Part shown: one piece after another, positions 20,717-32,647 of the stretch
Layout: each line of letters starts with the position of its first letter
Numbering within the stretch: position 1 is the stretch's first letter
Translations under genes and position numbers: made by a program
Assembly: GCA_024811115.1 (NCBI GenBank)
Contig: JAKOGH010000941.1
Coordinates: forward strand, 85,179-149,178
Source of the DNA: Terana coerulea
Taxonomy: Eukaryota; Basidiomycota; Agaricomycetes; Polyporales; Phanerochaetaceae
Reading direction: 5' to 3'
DNA length: 64,000 bases
The notes under the pieces: model-generated
What the model saw: only the letters and a program-made list of their open reading frames with translations
What the model was told of the DNA's origin: nothing
Databases searched by the model: none

Positions 20717-21129
20717 GTGTAGATGGACACGCATACGTAGTACTATGTTTCATTTTCTTGCATTTGTTAGCACAGATACATAGCTCGGTAGCAGCCCTAG
20801 GGCCTCTGGACTTCATTCTGATGATCCCGGCGCTTAGCGCCCTCATTCGGCTCAATTCTTCCTACGTTCTTGGACACTTAGCACTCGAACTCTCTAACTT
20901 TATTCCTCATCTCGACCTCTTGGTCATTGGGGACAAGGTATGTATTCAATACAATGTACATAGTAGCAATACTAACTTGGTCATTGGGGGCAAGTATCGG
21001 CCTTTGCCTGCCTGTTCTGTAAGGTCTACTTGAAGTTCGCCTCGCCTCCTCAGACGTGTTTTATCATCTATTCACCATCCACTACAATTCGCTCGTTCTG
21101 GTTACACGTCGGAGCTCATCTTCGCAACG
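20717..21129 (+). repeat. LTR3 copy within Copia-2
   Basis: TGTAGATGGACACGC to TTCGCAAC, with the CCGGCGCTTAGCGCC dyad. No Gypsy internal sequence adjoins it, so it is a solo LTR; a target duplication is not convincing. It is not at the same point as the LTR3 in Copia-1 (7320-7742), so these are separate insertions. Confidence 0.75.
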
Positions 21130-21359
21130 GTAGAAATATGAGAACTAAATTTGTACTATCTGTATTTCGGAATATCTCATACATATCTGAAGTGTTTATT
21201 GTTTTGTTTGGAATTTGAAATGTCATCCCACTATCTACCTGCTCAATTGGCAATTATACCTTTCTAATCTAAACCAGTTTACTTTTTAAGTGCTTATTAC
21301 GTCAGAGAAACATCATAGAAACTGTTGCTGAATTTAGGCAGTGATTAAATATTTCGACG

Positions 21360-22568
21360 ACCAACCCAAGTGTACTCCATTTAGAAACTCAGGCACTACC
21401 ACCTAAGAGTTTCTGACATTAGTCAAGCAATTTGTTGAAAAATGTTTTACTTTTGAAGAATTTTACTACAAGGAATATATTCATATACTACTATCATACT
21501 AATTAAAGCATAGAGACTACAAAAGAGAGGGTTATCACTTGTTTTTTCCATTAAAATACAACAACAAGCACATTTACACTCTTAAAGTTCCCAAAGTTAT
21601 ACTTTATTCCAGCGAACTTAGAGAAAACTCTGTTTATAATTTTTGCTCTATAAAGCTCAAGTAGGAGTACTCTCAAAAATGCTCAATAAGTTTGTCTCGA
21701 ATGCACATTTACTTATCCCATCTATCAATAATGATTATGTCTTTTTTGGTTAAGGTTAAGGCCAATAAGGCTTTATCTAAGTTTAATGACATCAACTACT
21801 GTAAGTAGGCTGATGCTATTAAAGCCTTATTACAGTACAGCAGAGTTTAATTTCTGATTGAGGGCTATAGCTCTATAGCTGCAATGCCCAAACATGACAC
21901 ACCTTAACTTGGCTTTGCAGATCTAACAGCTCCAATATGAGTTGAGATCACTGTGCAGGCTATGTAAGAAGATAAGAATGACAAAGTGCTAAGCTTAATC
22001 TAGCTTTATATGGCAGCTAACTTTAAGCACTACATGAATGATAAAGCAGAAGCCTTGAAAGCCTGGAATTCTTTTAAGGCTAAGTATGAGAAGCCTAGTG
22101 TAATTGGTGCCTTTGTAGTGTTCTAGAAACTGTTTAACGCAGTTATTTCAAAACAGTCTGTGATTAAACTGCAGATCAACGTTATAATTGAAGCTTTTGC
22201 TTAGATCAACAACACTAGTATCACTATCTCAAAATAACTTCTTGCCCTCTTCATCATCAACTTCATATCTAAGTCATTCCAGACAATCGCTGGCACTATT
22301 TCTGCAACTACTGTGGATTTGACTAAGCTTAAGCCAAGCAATGTCAAGTCTAAGATTGTTGAAGAAGAGCAGCACCATGTCGCCAACAACACACAAATTG
22401 TGCATGTTTTCAATGCATTAAAGCACTTAAAGTATTGTGCTAAGTGCAAAAGAAGACAAATCACACCATCGAGCAACATTGAAAATGTGGCCAGCTATAA
22501 AGCAGCAATAATAACCAGCAGTCTAGCTCAAGCAGGAGTTCTTCCCAATAGTGGACCTTACTTTTATA
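21360..22568 (+). pseudogene. Copia-2 upstream frame (second part) and gag
   Basis: 21,410-21,700 encodes EFLTLVKQFVEKCFTFEEFY and YNNKHIYTLKVPKV, matching Copia-1 6,511-7,110. From about 21,735 the UBN2-type gag begins (VKANKALL ...), and near 22,430 comes KYCAKCKRRQ, the start of the CCHC knuckle. Stops and shifts are frequent. The frame is cut at 22568 by the foldback element. The 108-codon open frame 22313-22639 is the knuckle region reading into that insert. Confidence 0.7.
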
Positions 22569-24122
22569 ATACAATCTGTAGTAACGACTATAAAGTAATT
22601 GTGTTACTGCATATAGTAAATTGTAAAATGGTGTTTTAGTGCACAAATTGTAAAAACATTAACAGCTTAGTGTCAATATTTGTATAACTTTGTAAAACTT
22701 ATATTGGCTATTGTAAAACAGTGTAAAAGCGCAGTTAGCTATTGTAAAAGTGTCATAAAGTGTTGTAAACTTTATATATTAATTGTTAAGCATTTAAAAG
22801 CTGTCTTATAAAGCGGATAACAATTTAAAATCAAAGAATATTATTAACTAACAAAGCTTATACTTGTATAGATTGCATTGAGAGCTAATGCAATATATAA
22901 AATACAGTATACCTTCTTTATACTTTGATAGAATTATTATATAGTCATATTATACTTTACTTCAATTTAATATAGATAATGCAGATTTATTTTGAATTAT
23001 ATTGAATTTTGTTTTAAGTGCTTATTATAATGAAGTACAGACTGATAGCTTCAAAAGAGCTGATTCTAACCATATTAGAATGACGGAAATTGACCTAGTA
23101 GTTATTGTGCAAAGTGCAAAACATTGAATGCAAACACTCAGTTTTTACTATACATACAATACTAAAGCCAGCTCTCCATATCCTAAAGCATATATAAAAC
23201 ACTAATTAAAGTGTTTTATTGCTTGACTTAGAGATAAACATAGTGGTTGTGTTATAGCAATAGATAACATCAAAAGATGCTTTGAGATATGAGTTAGCTG
23301 TAAAGTTCACTGTATAAGTATACTCCAGTCTATTCATTTTAAATAACTTTTGTCGAATGTAAGGAAACAACATATATTATATGTTGATAATAGTAAGCTA
23401 CTATTAGGCTAAATAATAAATATTGCTCAAAGCTCTAGCAAAATCATTGCTTAAGATAGTTGACAACATATATTGTACTTGTTTATATATACGTATGTAC
23501 ATAGGCAATAAAAATCTGAGTATATGTATCCAATGTTTTGCACTTTGCATAATAATTATTAGGTTGATTTTCGTTATTCCGAAATAGTTTAAATTAGCTC
23601 TTTGGGGCTATCAGTCTGTACTTCATCATAATAAGCACTTAAAACAAAATTCAATTTAATTCAAAATAAATCTGCATTATCTATATTAAATTGAAGTAAA
23701 GTATAATATGACTTTATAATAATTCTATCAAAGTATAAAGAAGGTATACTGTATTTTATATATTGCATTAGCTCTAAATGCAATCTATACAAGTATAAGC
23801 TTTGTTAGTTAATAATATTCTTTGATTTCAAATTGTTATCCGCTTTATAAGACAGCTTTTAAATGCTTAACAATTAATATATAAAGTTTACAACACTTTA
23901 CGACACTTTTACAATAGCTAACTGCGCTTTTACACTGTTTTACAATAGCCAATATAAGTTTTACAAAGTTATACAAATACTGACACTAAGCTGTTAATGT
24001 TTTTACAATTTGTGCACTAAAACACCATTTTACAATTTACTATATGCAGCAACACAATCACTCTATAGTCATTACTTTATATAGTAACACAATTACTTTA
24101 CAGTCATTACTGCAGATTGTAT
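22569..24122. mobile_element. Foldback/MITE element with ~590-bp terminal inverted repeats, TSD TA
   Basis: 22569-23160 is the reverse complement of about 23,500-24,122 with few differences; the loop is about 330 bp. Ends read ATACAATCTG ... CAGATTGTAT between TA dinucleotides (22567-22568, 24123-24124), as for Tc1/mariner-pogo insertions. The right arm carries one extra copy of a ~35-bp motif (GACTATAAAGTAATTGTG-like). No transposase frame. It separates the gag knuckle from the Asn-rich linker of Copia-2. Confidence 0.75.
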
Positions 24123-24124
24123 TA

Positions 24125-24632
24125 CAATACTTTGGCTCAAGTTTGTTCCCCCAGCAATAACAGCAACAATAATGGCAATAATAACAATAGTAACAATAAC
24201 AATAGCAATCAGAAAGTAGCAATCAGAGCTAAAGAAGAAGAAGGAGAAATAAAGGGAACAAAGATAATAACACCATAACTGTATCTAGCATAGAGATCAT
24301 ATAATTACCTACTGTATCATCATCTTCTTTAAAATTGATTACTGTTTCTTTGTACTCTGTGCGTGATAAGAAAGTCAATTGGGTGATTGACTCAGGTTGC
24401 ACCAGTTATGTCACTGATGATAAACAAAATTATGTCTAGTATTATGACTTTTCCACACTAGGTTTAGCAAAAACAGCAGGAAAAAAACAAACTTTAAGCA
24501 TTCTTAAATATAGCACAGTAGTCCTACAGATATAAGTCAATGGCAATAATTGTCATATTATTTTGCACAGAGTGCTCTATGTTCCCAGCCTTTGCTGTAG
24601 AAATTAAGCATAATATCAGAGTTAACTCCATC
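24125..24632 (+). pseudogene. Copia-2 Asn-rich linker and aspartic protease
   Basis: An A/C-rich linker (24,150-24,260), then NWVIDSGCTSYVTDDKQNYV (active-site DSG near 24,390) and FSTLGLAKTAGKKQTLSIL, matching Copia-1 5137-5745. Ends in HRVLYVPSLC, the usual end of the protease domain, before the LTR3 insertion at 24633. Confidence 0.8.
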
Positions 24633-25613
24633 TGTCACAGACGGACATGCATATATAGTATTATTTTTCATTTCCTCGCATTTATTTAGCACAAATACAC
24701 AGCCCTGGTAGCAGCCTTAGAACCTTTGGATGTTATTCTGAAGTTCCGGCGCTTAGCACCCAAATCCAATTCAATTCTTCTCATGCTCTGCTACGATTTC
24801 CCTCAGCGTTAATCTACAGCCGCTTAGAGTGTAACATCAAGTCACGGGATATGCTACCAAGTTGTCACACAGCGTTACAAGACGCTAGATCAGTTTGCCA
24901 TGTGCTTATCGCATGGACATCAGGGATATGCCTTATACCTGACATAGGATTCAGAACTCTGGTCTGAACTGTTCTAGACTATGACTTCAGTATGATGTTA
25001 GTATGACATCACACTCAGAGTGTACAGTAGCTCGATTAGGACATCTAGATAGTGTTGATGTTAGCATGATAGCTAGGTCAGATTTGATAAGGGAGTTAGA
25101 GCGCCAGATGCTCCTGGAGCCTTAGGCAGACATCACCCGACTGTATCAGTCAGCATATGGTATTAGAGGTCTTAGATAGTGTCTGGGGTCCTCTACATGT
25201 ATATAAGGAGGGCTGGTCTATGGGCTAAACCCCAGACTCAACAACATCGTTGATTCATACCCACTCTACTAGCTCTGCTCAAGTCCCTCTGCTTTCTCCA
25301 CCTATTTCAAGTCATCCCAGCAGGTGAGTATTGTAGTTTTGTGATAGCTCTCGGACTTTTAGCACTCAGACTCTCCTGCCTTGCTCTTCATCTCGACCAT
25401 TTGGTCATCGAAACAATATATGTATTCCATATACTGTATATCATTGCAATGCTAACTTAGTCAGTAAGGGCAAGTATTGGCACCTGCCTGCCTGTTTTGT
25501 GAGGTCTATTGAAAGTTAGCCCTTGTTGCCCTCCTCATACATATTTTATCATCTATTCATCATCTACTCTAATCTGCTTATGCTGGTTACACATTGAGCT
25601 TGTCTCTGCAACA
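24633..25613 (+). repeat. Solo LTR3 (TSD CCATC) containing a solo LTR1
   Basis: TGTCACAGACGG to CTCTGCAACA, flanked by perfect CCATC duplications (24628-24632, 25614-25618). 24789-25346 is a later LTR1 insertion; without it the LTR3 is about 420 bp, like the others. Confidence 0.9.
24789..25346 (+). repeat. Solo LTR1 inside LTR3, TSD GCTCT
   Basis: Starts TGCTACGATTTCC (consensus TGTCATAAATTTCC) and ends GTTTTGTGATA. GCTCT occurs before (24785-24789, sharing the first T) and after (25347-25351). Other LTR3 copies show the single-copy target CATGCTCTCGGAC or CATGCTCTCAGAC. Confidence 0.85.
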
Positions 25614-25880
25614 CCATCATTTGTATTGCATAACAGTAGGGATTTGCCCAGGCAGTGTGTTATGCATTACTTGCAGGCCTATTTAAAGCAATATATATTG
25701 CAAACCCACTCTGTGCCTTGTTTGGCATGCACAGCATTTTTATATTGAGCCAGAAGCTATGTGGCCTGCTAGATAATAAATACATTTTGGTTTACTTACC
25801 TTTTCCGGAGCTCCAGCAAAGTGGCGCAAGCCTTGCAGTATGCAATCGGCTGAGTTTCAACCATATTAATATGGCGATAG
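25614..25880 (-). pseudogene. Possible host exon interrupted by Gypsy-2
   Basis: On the minus strand, DNA just outside Gypsy-2 (32,643-32,680) joined to 25,880 downward after removing one GATAG reads CALCYRHINMVETQPIAY, then CKACATLLELRK, then a splice-donor-like GGTAAGTAAAC near 25,803. Two CxxC pairs suggest a small zinc-binding domain. One stop lies just upstream. I do not recognise the gene, and the remaining bases to 25,614 show no frame; treat as a hypothesis. Confidence 0.3.
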
Positions 25881-26282
25881 TGTCAGCGGAGACACGCTTG
25901 ACGCGTGACCAGAGCGAGCAGATTGAGTGGATGTGAAATAGATGACAATATATGTGCAGGGGGGGCAACGAGGGCCAACTCCTAATAGACCACGCAGAAC
26001 AAGCAGGCTAGTGCCAGTACTTGTCCCCAATGACCAAGTTAGCATTGCTATGCATACCTTGTCCCCAATGACTGAGAGGTTGAGATGAGGGACAAGGTAA
26101 GAGAGTCTCGAGTGCTAAGTGTCCGAGAGCATGAGAAGAATTAAGCCATGTTTGGGCACTAAGCGCTGGGATCATCGGAATAAAGTCCAAGGCTCTGGGG
26201 CTCCTACCAGGTTGTGTATCTGTGCTAACTAAATGCAAGGAAAATGAAAAACAACACCACATCTGCATGTCTGTCTGCGACA
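25881..26282 (-). repeat. 3' LTR3 of Gypsy-2
   Basis: Plus-strand TGTCAGCGGAGAC to GTCTGCGACA. The minus-strand tract AACAGGAGGGTAA adjoins it at 26283 onward, a polypurine tract. Confidence 0.9.
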
Positions 26283-26439
26283 TTACCCTCCTGTTAAAGT
26301 CCATCGTCCTCAATGGACTGAGTGCCTCAAATCTTCCCTCCTCCTATTCAAATTCTGGTGATCCAGTGTTAGTGAAGTTTTCTAGTGGTTGCCATCTAGT
26401 GGTTGCCATGGCAGAGTTGCAAACATGGCAGTATTGATG

Positions 26440-26640
26440 CGTTGGGCTGCGTTGGGATGTGACTTATAGAATATCTCAATGGCTTCTGAGGTGTTCTCAA
26501 GGTTCTTTGCCAGTTCCTAGGAGTTGGAACCCGAGCTGTAGCTCTTCCATTTGACAAGGTATTGGAATTGCCGGCGAAAGATTCTGCTGTCAAAATTTCC
26601 TCCACCTCATACTCTTCTTCCTCTCCGACTGTGACTAGGG
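26440..26640 (-). pseudogene. Gypsy-2 chromodomain
   Basis: Minus strand: EEEEYEVEEIL, a one-base shift, then DSRIFRRQFQYLVKWKSYSS and GSNS-stop-ELAKNLENTSEAIEI. The KWKSY Trp is intact here, unlike in Gypsy-1, but the Trp of the following WEP motif is TAG. It lies at the integrase C-terminus. Confidence 0.8.
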
Positions 26641-26999
26641 CTGGAGGCAGTGGTAAGACTCCATTGACTTCATTGCCCTTCCGGTGAGAGCCGGTTGACG
26701 TAGAATACATTGTGAATTTTCAGCACTATTGGTAATTTGAGCTTGTAGTCCCGATCACCTACTCTCTTCAAGATCTCATAGAGTCCCAGCTGTCTAGGTC
26801 CTAGCTTACAAGAAGCTTAATGCACCTGCACATTGTGGCTGTCCAGCCAGACTTTGTCTCCCGATGTCAAACACTCTGGATAGAGGAGTACTGGCAGACA
26901 TCTCCTTTTTGTAGTTTGAAGAGCTGCTTCTGCATTCTTACGTGTTTAGGCCAATGGTTCTGTTCGAGAGTCTACTGCCAGTACGTTGCTGTGTCCTTC

Positions 27000-27780
27000 T
27001 GCTGAGATTGTGAAGTCTAGTTAGTAGCCATACAACATTACAAACGGTGATTGGCAATGAGCTGAGTGTATCCTCGAGTTGAGTGCAAACTCTGCAACTA
27101 GTATAAGCTGCGTCCAGTCGTCTTTGTTATTGCAAGGTAAACAGTTGTAGGTACTGCTCGATCTCCTGGTTAGCGCGCTCTGTCTGTCCGTTTGTCGAGG
27201 GTGATAAGCCGTCGTAAGCTAACTGTTAATTCCCAAGTTTTTTGTACAGAGCCGTAATGACTTTGGCAGCAAACTGTGGGCCTCAATCGGATATGATTCC
27301 TCGTGGCAGTCCGTGAAGCCTGAAGAGTTCCTGTTCCAAATAACGAAGCAATTCCCTCTGCTGTTACTGAGTCATTTGGTGAGCACAAAGTGTCTTTGTT
27401 TGGTGTACAGGTCAACAATCATTAGAATGGCATTGTAGAACTGTCTGTCCAAGCCTTTTGATGGCGGGAGTCCTGTCACCAAGTCTGCATCAACAATTTG
27501 CCATGGTCCTTCTGGTGCTGCTATTGAAAGTGGATCGACTCATGGATAAGAAGCGGATTTGAATCATTGACATTATTCGCATCCCCACATGTACTGGTTA
27601 ACAAGGTTCGCATTAGTAGCCACCAGTAGTGTCGGCTCACAAGTTTGTAGGTTAGTCGCGTCCGCGGGTGTCTAGCTGTTCTTCTATCGTGACACTCTGC
27701 CAGTATCCTCCTCCGTATTTCCAAGTCATCTCGTACGTACAGCTTCCTCTATAATATACCAGTCCATCTCCTTCTTCCTA
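27000..27780 (-). pseudogene. Gypsy-2 integrase
   Basis: HHCC domain within 27521-27724 (ILAECHDRRTARHPRTRLTY ... then the CxxC half in another frame), followed downstream on the minus strand by the rve core. Near 27,300 the reverse complement gives the ISDxGPQFAAKV-like region with the second Asp, and near 27,200 the HPxTNGQTE-like block with the catalytic Glu region. Frames shift several times. Role as for Gypsy-1. Confidence 0.75.
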
Positions 27781-28076
27781 TTTCTTCATTCCGTCAAGTA
27801 GTCATTGTGCACTTATCTTCTTCAACTCCTTCAGTGCCTCTATCACTGTTGCTTCTCTTCACCCTGCCTCTCTGATATCCTCCTCTATTGAACTCCCTCC
27901 TACCACTATACCTTCCATTGTATCTAAGATGACTGCTGCGTTGATGGTTTGTGGGTGTCTTTAGAACCAACACTACCTATTCTTGATTATCTTCCCAGCA
28001 TCTGGGATTCGGACGATGCACTTCGTGTCATTCGCGTTTGACTTGCCTTGGGACTTGCCTGAGCGATGGACTATTT

Positions 28077-28590
28077 TCATATGGAATCGCGATAGCCAGA
28101 GCAACTACCCGGCTTGTCAGCCGAGTTAGGTTCTGGGCTCTTGTCTAGTGTTCCAAGTTCTTTGTGATCCAAGTAGACAGTGACTTTAGGAAGTCCTTCT
28201 AAATGATGTTGCCATTCCTCCAGAGCTCTAACGATTGCCAACAGTTCCTTGTTGTAGATCTCATAGTTGCGCTCTGCTGGTGACATTGTCTCTGAGCAAA
28301 ATGCTACTAGATGCATAAGGTTGTCGTCTTCGCTGCAATAGGACTCCTTCAGTTGTGAAGTTTGATGCATCTAATTTGATCTCTGTCTCTCTGGTTGGGT
28401 TGTATATTGCCAGGATCGGCGCTGTAATGAAAGCTTGGCGCGAAACCATCAAAGGCCTGACTGCTCCTCTAGTCTCCATTGCTAGGGTGTGTCCTTTTTG
28501 GTCAAGTTGTTTAGTGGGCATGCCCAATACAAAATCCTTCGATGAACCTTCGATAGAAATTCGCGAAGCCCAAGAATCCTTGTACATCTC
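28077..28590 (-). pseudogene. Gypsy-2 RNase H
   Basis: Frames 28077-28370 and 28261-28587 together give TREIKLDASNFTTEGVLLQ-like, then AFCSETMSPAERNYEIYNKE, LLAIVRALEEWQHHLEG and KVTVYLDHKELGTL. This is the canonical Gypsy RNase H (RT_RNaseH) series. One frameshift separates the two frames. Confidence 0.85.
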
Positions 28591-29260
28591 TGAGAGTCCG
28601 AAGTGTGCCAGTCAATGATAGCTCGTATCTTGGCTGGGTTTATCCTACCTCTCCGGCTCGGATGACCATGCCCAGGTATTCGACTTCTTCCTTGTTGAAC
28701 TCGCACTTCTTTGGCTTCAAGAACAAGTCATACTTCTTCAGTTGTCACAGCACTTCATGCGTCGTCTCTCGGTGTGTCTCTGAATTGCTACTGTAGATCG
28801 AATGTTGTTCGTAGACAGCCATCTTGTTTACTGCTATCAAGTTTGCAAAGATAGCGTTCATGAGTGACTGAAGGTAGCCGGTGAGTTCGTCAGTTTGAAG
28901 AACATGACTCTCGGCTTGAAGAGTCCTCTATTGGTAATGAATGCTGGTTTCCATTGATCTAACTTATGAATCCGAATGTTGTTATAGTCCCATTGCATGT
29001 CGAACTTTATAAAGACTCGAGCTCCCTTTAGCTTGTTGATGATGTCTGACACTAGAGAGAGTAGGCAGCAGTTTTTAATCGTGATCTCGTTGAGCTTCTG
29101 GTAGTCCTGGACTAGTCGTGGTTTGCCATCCTTCTTTTTAATAAAGAAGGCTGGGGATGCCATAGGATACTTAGAGGGAATGATGTATCCTTTGGCTAGA
29201 CTCTCGTCAAGGAAAAATCCTAGCTCTTCATCCTCTGGAATTGACATCAGGAAGGCTTGG
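28591..29260 (-). pseudogene. Gypsy-2 reverse transcriptase
   Basis: The open frame 28858-29247 carries MSIPEDEELGFFLDESLAKG, then PAFFIKKKDGKPRLVQDYQK, KLNEITIKNCCLLSLVSDI, FIKFDMQWDYNNIRIH (catalytic Asp retained) and KPRVMFFKLTNSPATF, all RVT_1 blocks. The YxDD region near 28,800 is disrupted. It continues to PAKIRAIIDWHTS near 28,620. A better preserved RT than Gypsy-1. Confidence 0.85.
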
Positions 29261-29589
29261 GTGTGCAGTGTTTCTGGAGCTCCTTCCTTAAGGTTGATGG
29301 TGTGGTTCCATGACTTGTGCCCTGGTAGTCGATGTGTGGCTCTTCTTCAGAGAATGCGTGAGTGTGGCAACGGTACTCCTTTGGGACCATTTCTTTGAAA
29401 GACCTTTGCCCTCACTTGTGCAATTCCTCTTTGGCAATCTGCTGCAAGTAAGTGTATCCAGTGCGCATCCAGAGCTCCTCTTCTCCTTCCAGAAGTCCAG
29501 CTTTGACCCAACTTCACTGTGCTTTCCTGTTGGCTTCCACTCTCTGAAAGCGCTGCTCTGCCTCCAACTCCAGTGTTTTGTCTCATTAA

Positions 29590-29860
29590 TCAACTTGCAG
29601 GTTGACTGATCTAAGCCAGGGCAATCCCAAGATGACGTCCTCAGGCCCTAGGCTTGTTATCAGAAAATCCCATTCTTGATCATAGCTGCTAATAACCAGT
29701 CGAAGCCTTGCGAAATGAGTAATGGTTCGGCTTGGTTGGAACTCCCATCAAAGTTGTAAAGGGGCAGTTGGTGGGCCAACAGACTGAGTGTAAACTTGTG
29801 CTTTCGAGTGTAGTCTTTGTTGACGAACAGTTCACTAGTGACGCTGTCTAGCATGGCCCG
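29590..29860 (-). pseudogene. Gypsy-2 aspartic protease
   Basis: MLDSVTSELFVNKDY (Asp-Ser active site, usual D[ST]G), then KHKFTLSLLAHQLPLYNFDG, and in another frame DVILGLPWL near 29,630. Matches Gypsy-1 14,232-14,560. Confidence 0.8.
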
Positions 29861-30299
29861 AATTTTTCACCTGCTACGTAAGCTGCAACTTGGAAGTGCT
29901 TCAACTGGTGATCTATCTCCTGAAGTTGGCATGAAGAAACCATATCATACATGCTACTTACAACATCTGGTACAGAGGGACTGATGCTACAAGCTCACAT
30001 GCTACAGTGTCAGTGGAACTACAGAACGGCGGGGTTGAACCTGTGCTAGTCGTCGGAGTTGAATCCTATGGGTCCGTGTTAACTACTAGTACTACAAAGG
30101 AAACGGTTTTCTTGGAACACAACTGAGCAGAGTGGGACTTTAAAGACAGAGCTAAAGGAACTTGGGACAGCAAGAGTACATGTATAGAAGGGTCAGAGTC
30201 GGGGTCATTGTCTGTTTCAGAGCATGGATCTACATTCAGTATAGAAAAACAATTGAAACCAGGGAAACACGCTGGGTTCCTAGCAGCAGTCTTAGCTAA

Positions 30300-31715
30300 G
30301 AACCTTACAAAAAATCCCCTGTTACCTCATGAAGACGCGCCTCCAGCAACGCTACTGACTGTGCTAAGGCTGTCACCGTTGCCTCTGACACCGAGGGAAG
30401 AGCTTGACGAGGAGGAGTCTGAGATACTCGACAAGGGAGGAGTCGAAGTACTGACGCCACTGTTGACAATGGCCTTAGAGGTTCATTGCCGTTCGTGCTA
30501 GTCGCATTGACTCTTGCTGCTGGTGTCTCTGCTTGGCCCATATAGTGGGAGCGGCGTAATGCAGAGGTATGCCCCACTATATGGCAATATTGACAGATCA
30601 ACCTGCAGTGAGGATAGGCTGACACCGTGTGGTCCTTCGAGCTGCATCCAAAGCATCTTCCAGCCAAAGCTTTGCACCGAGGCTTGAGCGAACCCTAGTA
30701 CTGGAGCCGTTGCCAAAATGTCCATGGCGTCTGGGTCGGCTGGCTGAATTGGGGCCGCCCGAAGTGAAATGTCGAGGCTCTGCAGTTGCTGTCAACATTA
30801 TGGATCTAGGTTGATGCCCTTGCTCGCATGCTCACTTTGCATCTTGCTTGCGCTTCCTTTGTCGATGTCCTATGCTGCCTCGACAACACACATTAGAGTC
30901 GAAGTGTCTTTGCCTGTCTCAGCGATGCAGTCCTTGACATAGGTAGACAAGTGCTTCTTGTACCGGATGTGTTTGTCCTCGTCACTAAGAGTGGTATGGC
31001 CCGCATGCTGGTAAAACAGCGCTTTATACTCCTGGGCTATCTTGTTCCCCATCCGAAGGGTGTTAAGAGAGGCTAGAGCATCTCCTGCCTCGTCCACTGT
31101 TTCAAACCTTGTCCTGAATGCGCTCAAGAAATTGGACCAGTCCGCGTATGGGGTTTCCCCTCTTATTAATGCTTCTAGGGTTGGGGTTGCCCAGATCGCT
31201 GTGCCTCCCACTAAGTAGTTCATGCACGCTTCCACTCACTCATTCGCTTGGGTCTGATAGAAGTTTCCATGACCAGGTTTCCGTTGGTGTCGTATCGTTG
31301 GTGCTGAATCCGGTCACTCAAGCCTTCCTTTTAGTCTTGAGCCCAGACTGTGTAGGCTGCTAGAAATCAGCGTGCATCTTCTGTTGACTTTCTATTGTAT
31401 GTCGCCAGCTTCGCACGTATCATTTGGATACGGGCTATGCAGTAACTACTGCATTAACAATTGGCGGTGCCTGTGGTCCCTGTTGCGCTTGCACGGCCTA
31501 CATGTTGTTGACATTCTGAGTGAGGTTGGCCACTTGTTGAGCCAAAGCCTGGACCGAAGCTGCTCGAGTGTCATTGGTTGAGCCATGGGTGCTAGTCGCG
31601 AGTCACGGGAGGTGGGGGGCGGAGGAGCTGTGGTGATGGATCTTGTGGAAGGAGGGCTGCTGGTGTGACTATTAGAGTCTGTGTGCGCCAAAGTGCTGGT
31701 TTGAGGTGTGAGCAT
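30300..31715 (-). pseudogene. Gypsy-2 gag with zinc knuckles
   Basis: Ser/Thr/Pro-rich N-terminus (31,715-31,450), Retrotrans_gag core in the frame 30870-31235 (MNYLVGGTAIWA ... FLSAFRTRFETV, then GNKIAQEYKALFYQHAG), and CCHC-type clusters near 30,570-30,660 (CFGCSSKDHT and CQYCHIVGHTSA). Equivalent to Gypsy-1 gag. A few stops and shifts. Confidence 0.85.
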
Positions 31716-32221
31716 GTAGAGGTTCTGGAGGAGTTCAAGGAATATGGGGCTTGGTAAGCTAGAACTTCCTGCTGGAAGTTGGATTGGTGGCTCTCTGGGG
31801 TGCTGTTCTACTTGAAGTTGTTGGATTTAATCTGGGTGTTCTCTCTTGTACACTGCCTTGACACCGGTGTAATGATTAGGGCACAATTATTAGTTGCACC
31901 TCTCGTAGATCAGTGGTTCATCGTGGTAGTCATATTGGTTGCTTGAGTTGTAGTAGTACAATCACAGCTGAGCAGTCGAACTGCTGCGTGGGGCTGCTTC
32001 TTCAGACACGTTGGCAATGAGTAGAGTGCATGTGGACCTCCTCGCACACAGTGGGAACTCCAAAGTTCACCGCACTGGTGTCCTGCTTAATTGCAGTACA
32101 GTAAGGGAAAAGGATGAAAGGGAGTGAGCAGAGTTTCAGTGGTACTGTATCTTTGGACTGTTAGTGCCTGTGCTTCACAGAGGTTCAATCAGACCAGTGC
32201 AGTTGGGAGATCTTGATCTAA

Positions 32222-32642
32222 TGTTGCGAAGACATGCTCGACAGCGTGATCGAGTGAAGCGGATCGAAGTGGATGTGGAATAGATGACAATATACGTATG
32301 AGGAGGGCGACAAGGGCCAACTCCTGGTAGACCTCACAGAACGAGCAGGCTAGTGCCAGTACTTGTTTCCAATGACCAAGTTAGCATTGCTATGATGTAC
32401 AGTACATGGAATACATACCTTGTCCCCAATGACCAAGAGGTCGAGATGAAGGACAAGGCAAGAGAGTCTGAGTGCTAAGTGTTCGAGAGCGTGAGAATAA
32501 TTGAGCCGTGTTTGGGCGCTAAGCGCCGGGATTATCGGAATGAAGTCCAAGGCTTTGGGGCTACTATCAGGCCATGTATTTGTGCTAACTAAATGCAAGG
32601 AAAATGAAAAATACTACTACTTGTGCATGTCCATCTGCGACA
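32222..32642 (-). repeat. 5' LTR3 of Gypsy-2
   Basis: Plus-strand TGTTGCGAAGAC to CATCTGCGACA, 421 bp. Contains GGGCGCTAAGCGCCGGG, the LTR3 dyad. The leader continues down from 32,221. Confidence 0.9.
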
Positions 32643-32647
32643 GATAG

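Larger units (their letters stand above)
10625..24632 (+). mobile_element. Copia-2: degenerate Ty1/Copia copy with nested insertions
   Basis: The 5' LTR2 starts at 10625 (TGTCAAAATATAAG), is cut at 10899, and resumes at 19827-19905 after an hAT MITE containing Gypsy-1. Downstream come the upstream frame (19,990-20,545), an LTR3 (20717-21129), more of the upstream frame (21,360-21,735), gag (21,735-22,568), a foldback element (22569-24122) and the protease (24,125-24,632). The copy stops at a solo LTR3 (24633). Integrase, RT, RNase H and the 3' LTR are absent, so it is 3'-truncated. Confidence 0.8.
25881..32642 (-). mobile_element. Gypsy-2: structurally complete chromodomain Ty3/Gypsy, TSD GATAG
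   Basis: LTRs at 25881-26282 (3') and 32222-32642 (5') enclose, on the minus strand, gag, protease, RT, RNase H, integrase and chromodomain. Perfect 5-bp duplications GATAG lie at 25876-25880 and 32643-32647. The same family as Gypsy-1 but with fewer stops and no internal insertions, so it serves as the empty-site reference for both insertions in Gypsy-1. Frames are still broken, so it is not autonomous as written. Confidence 0.95.
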
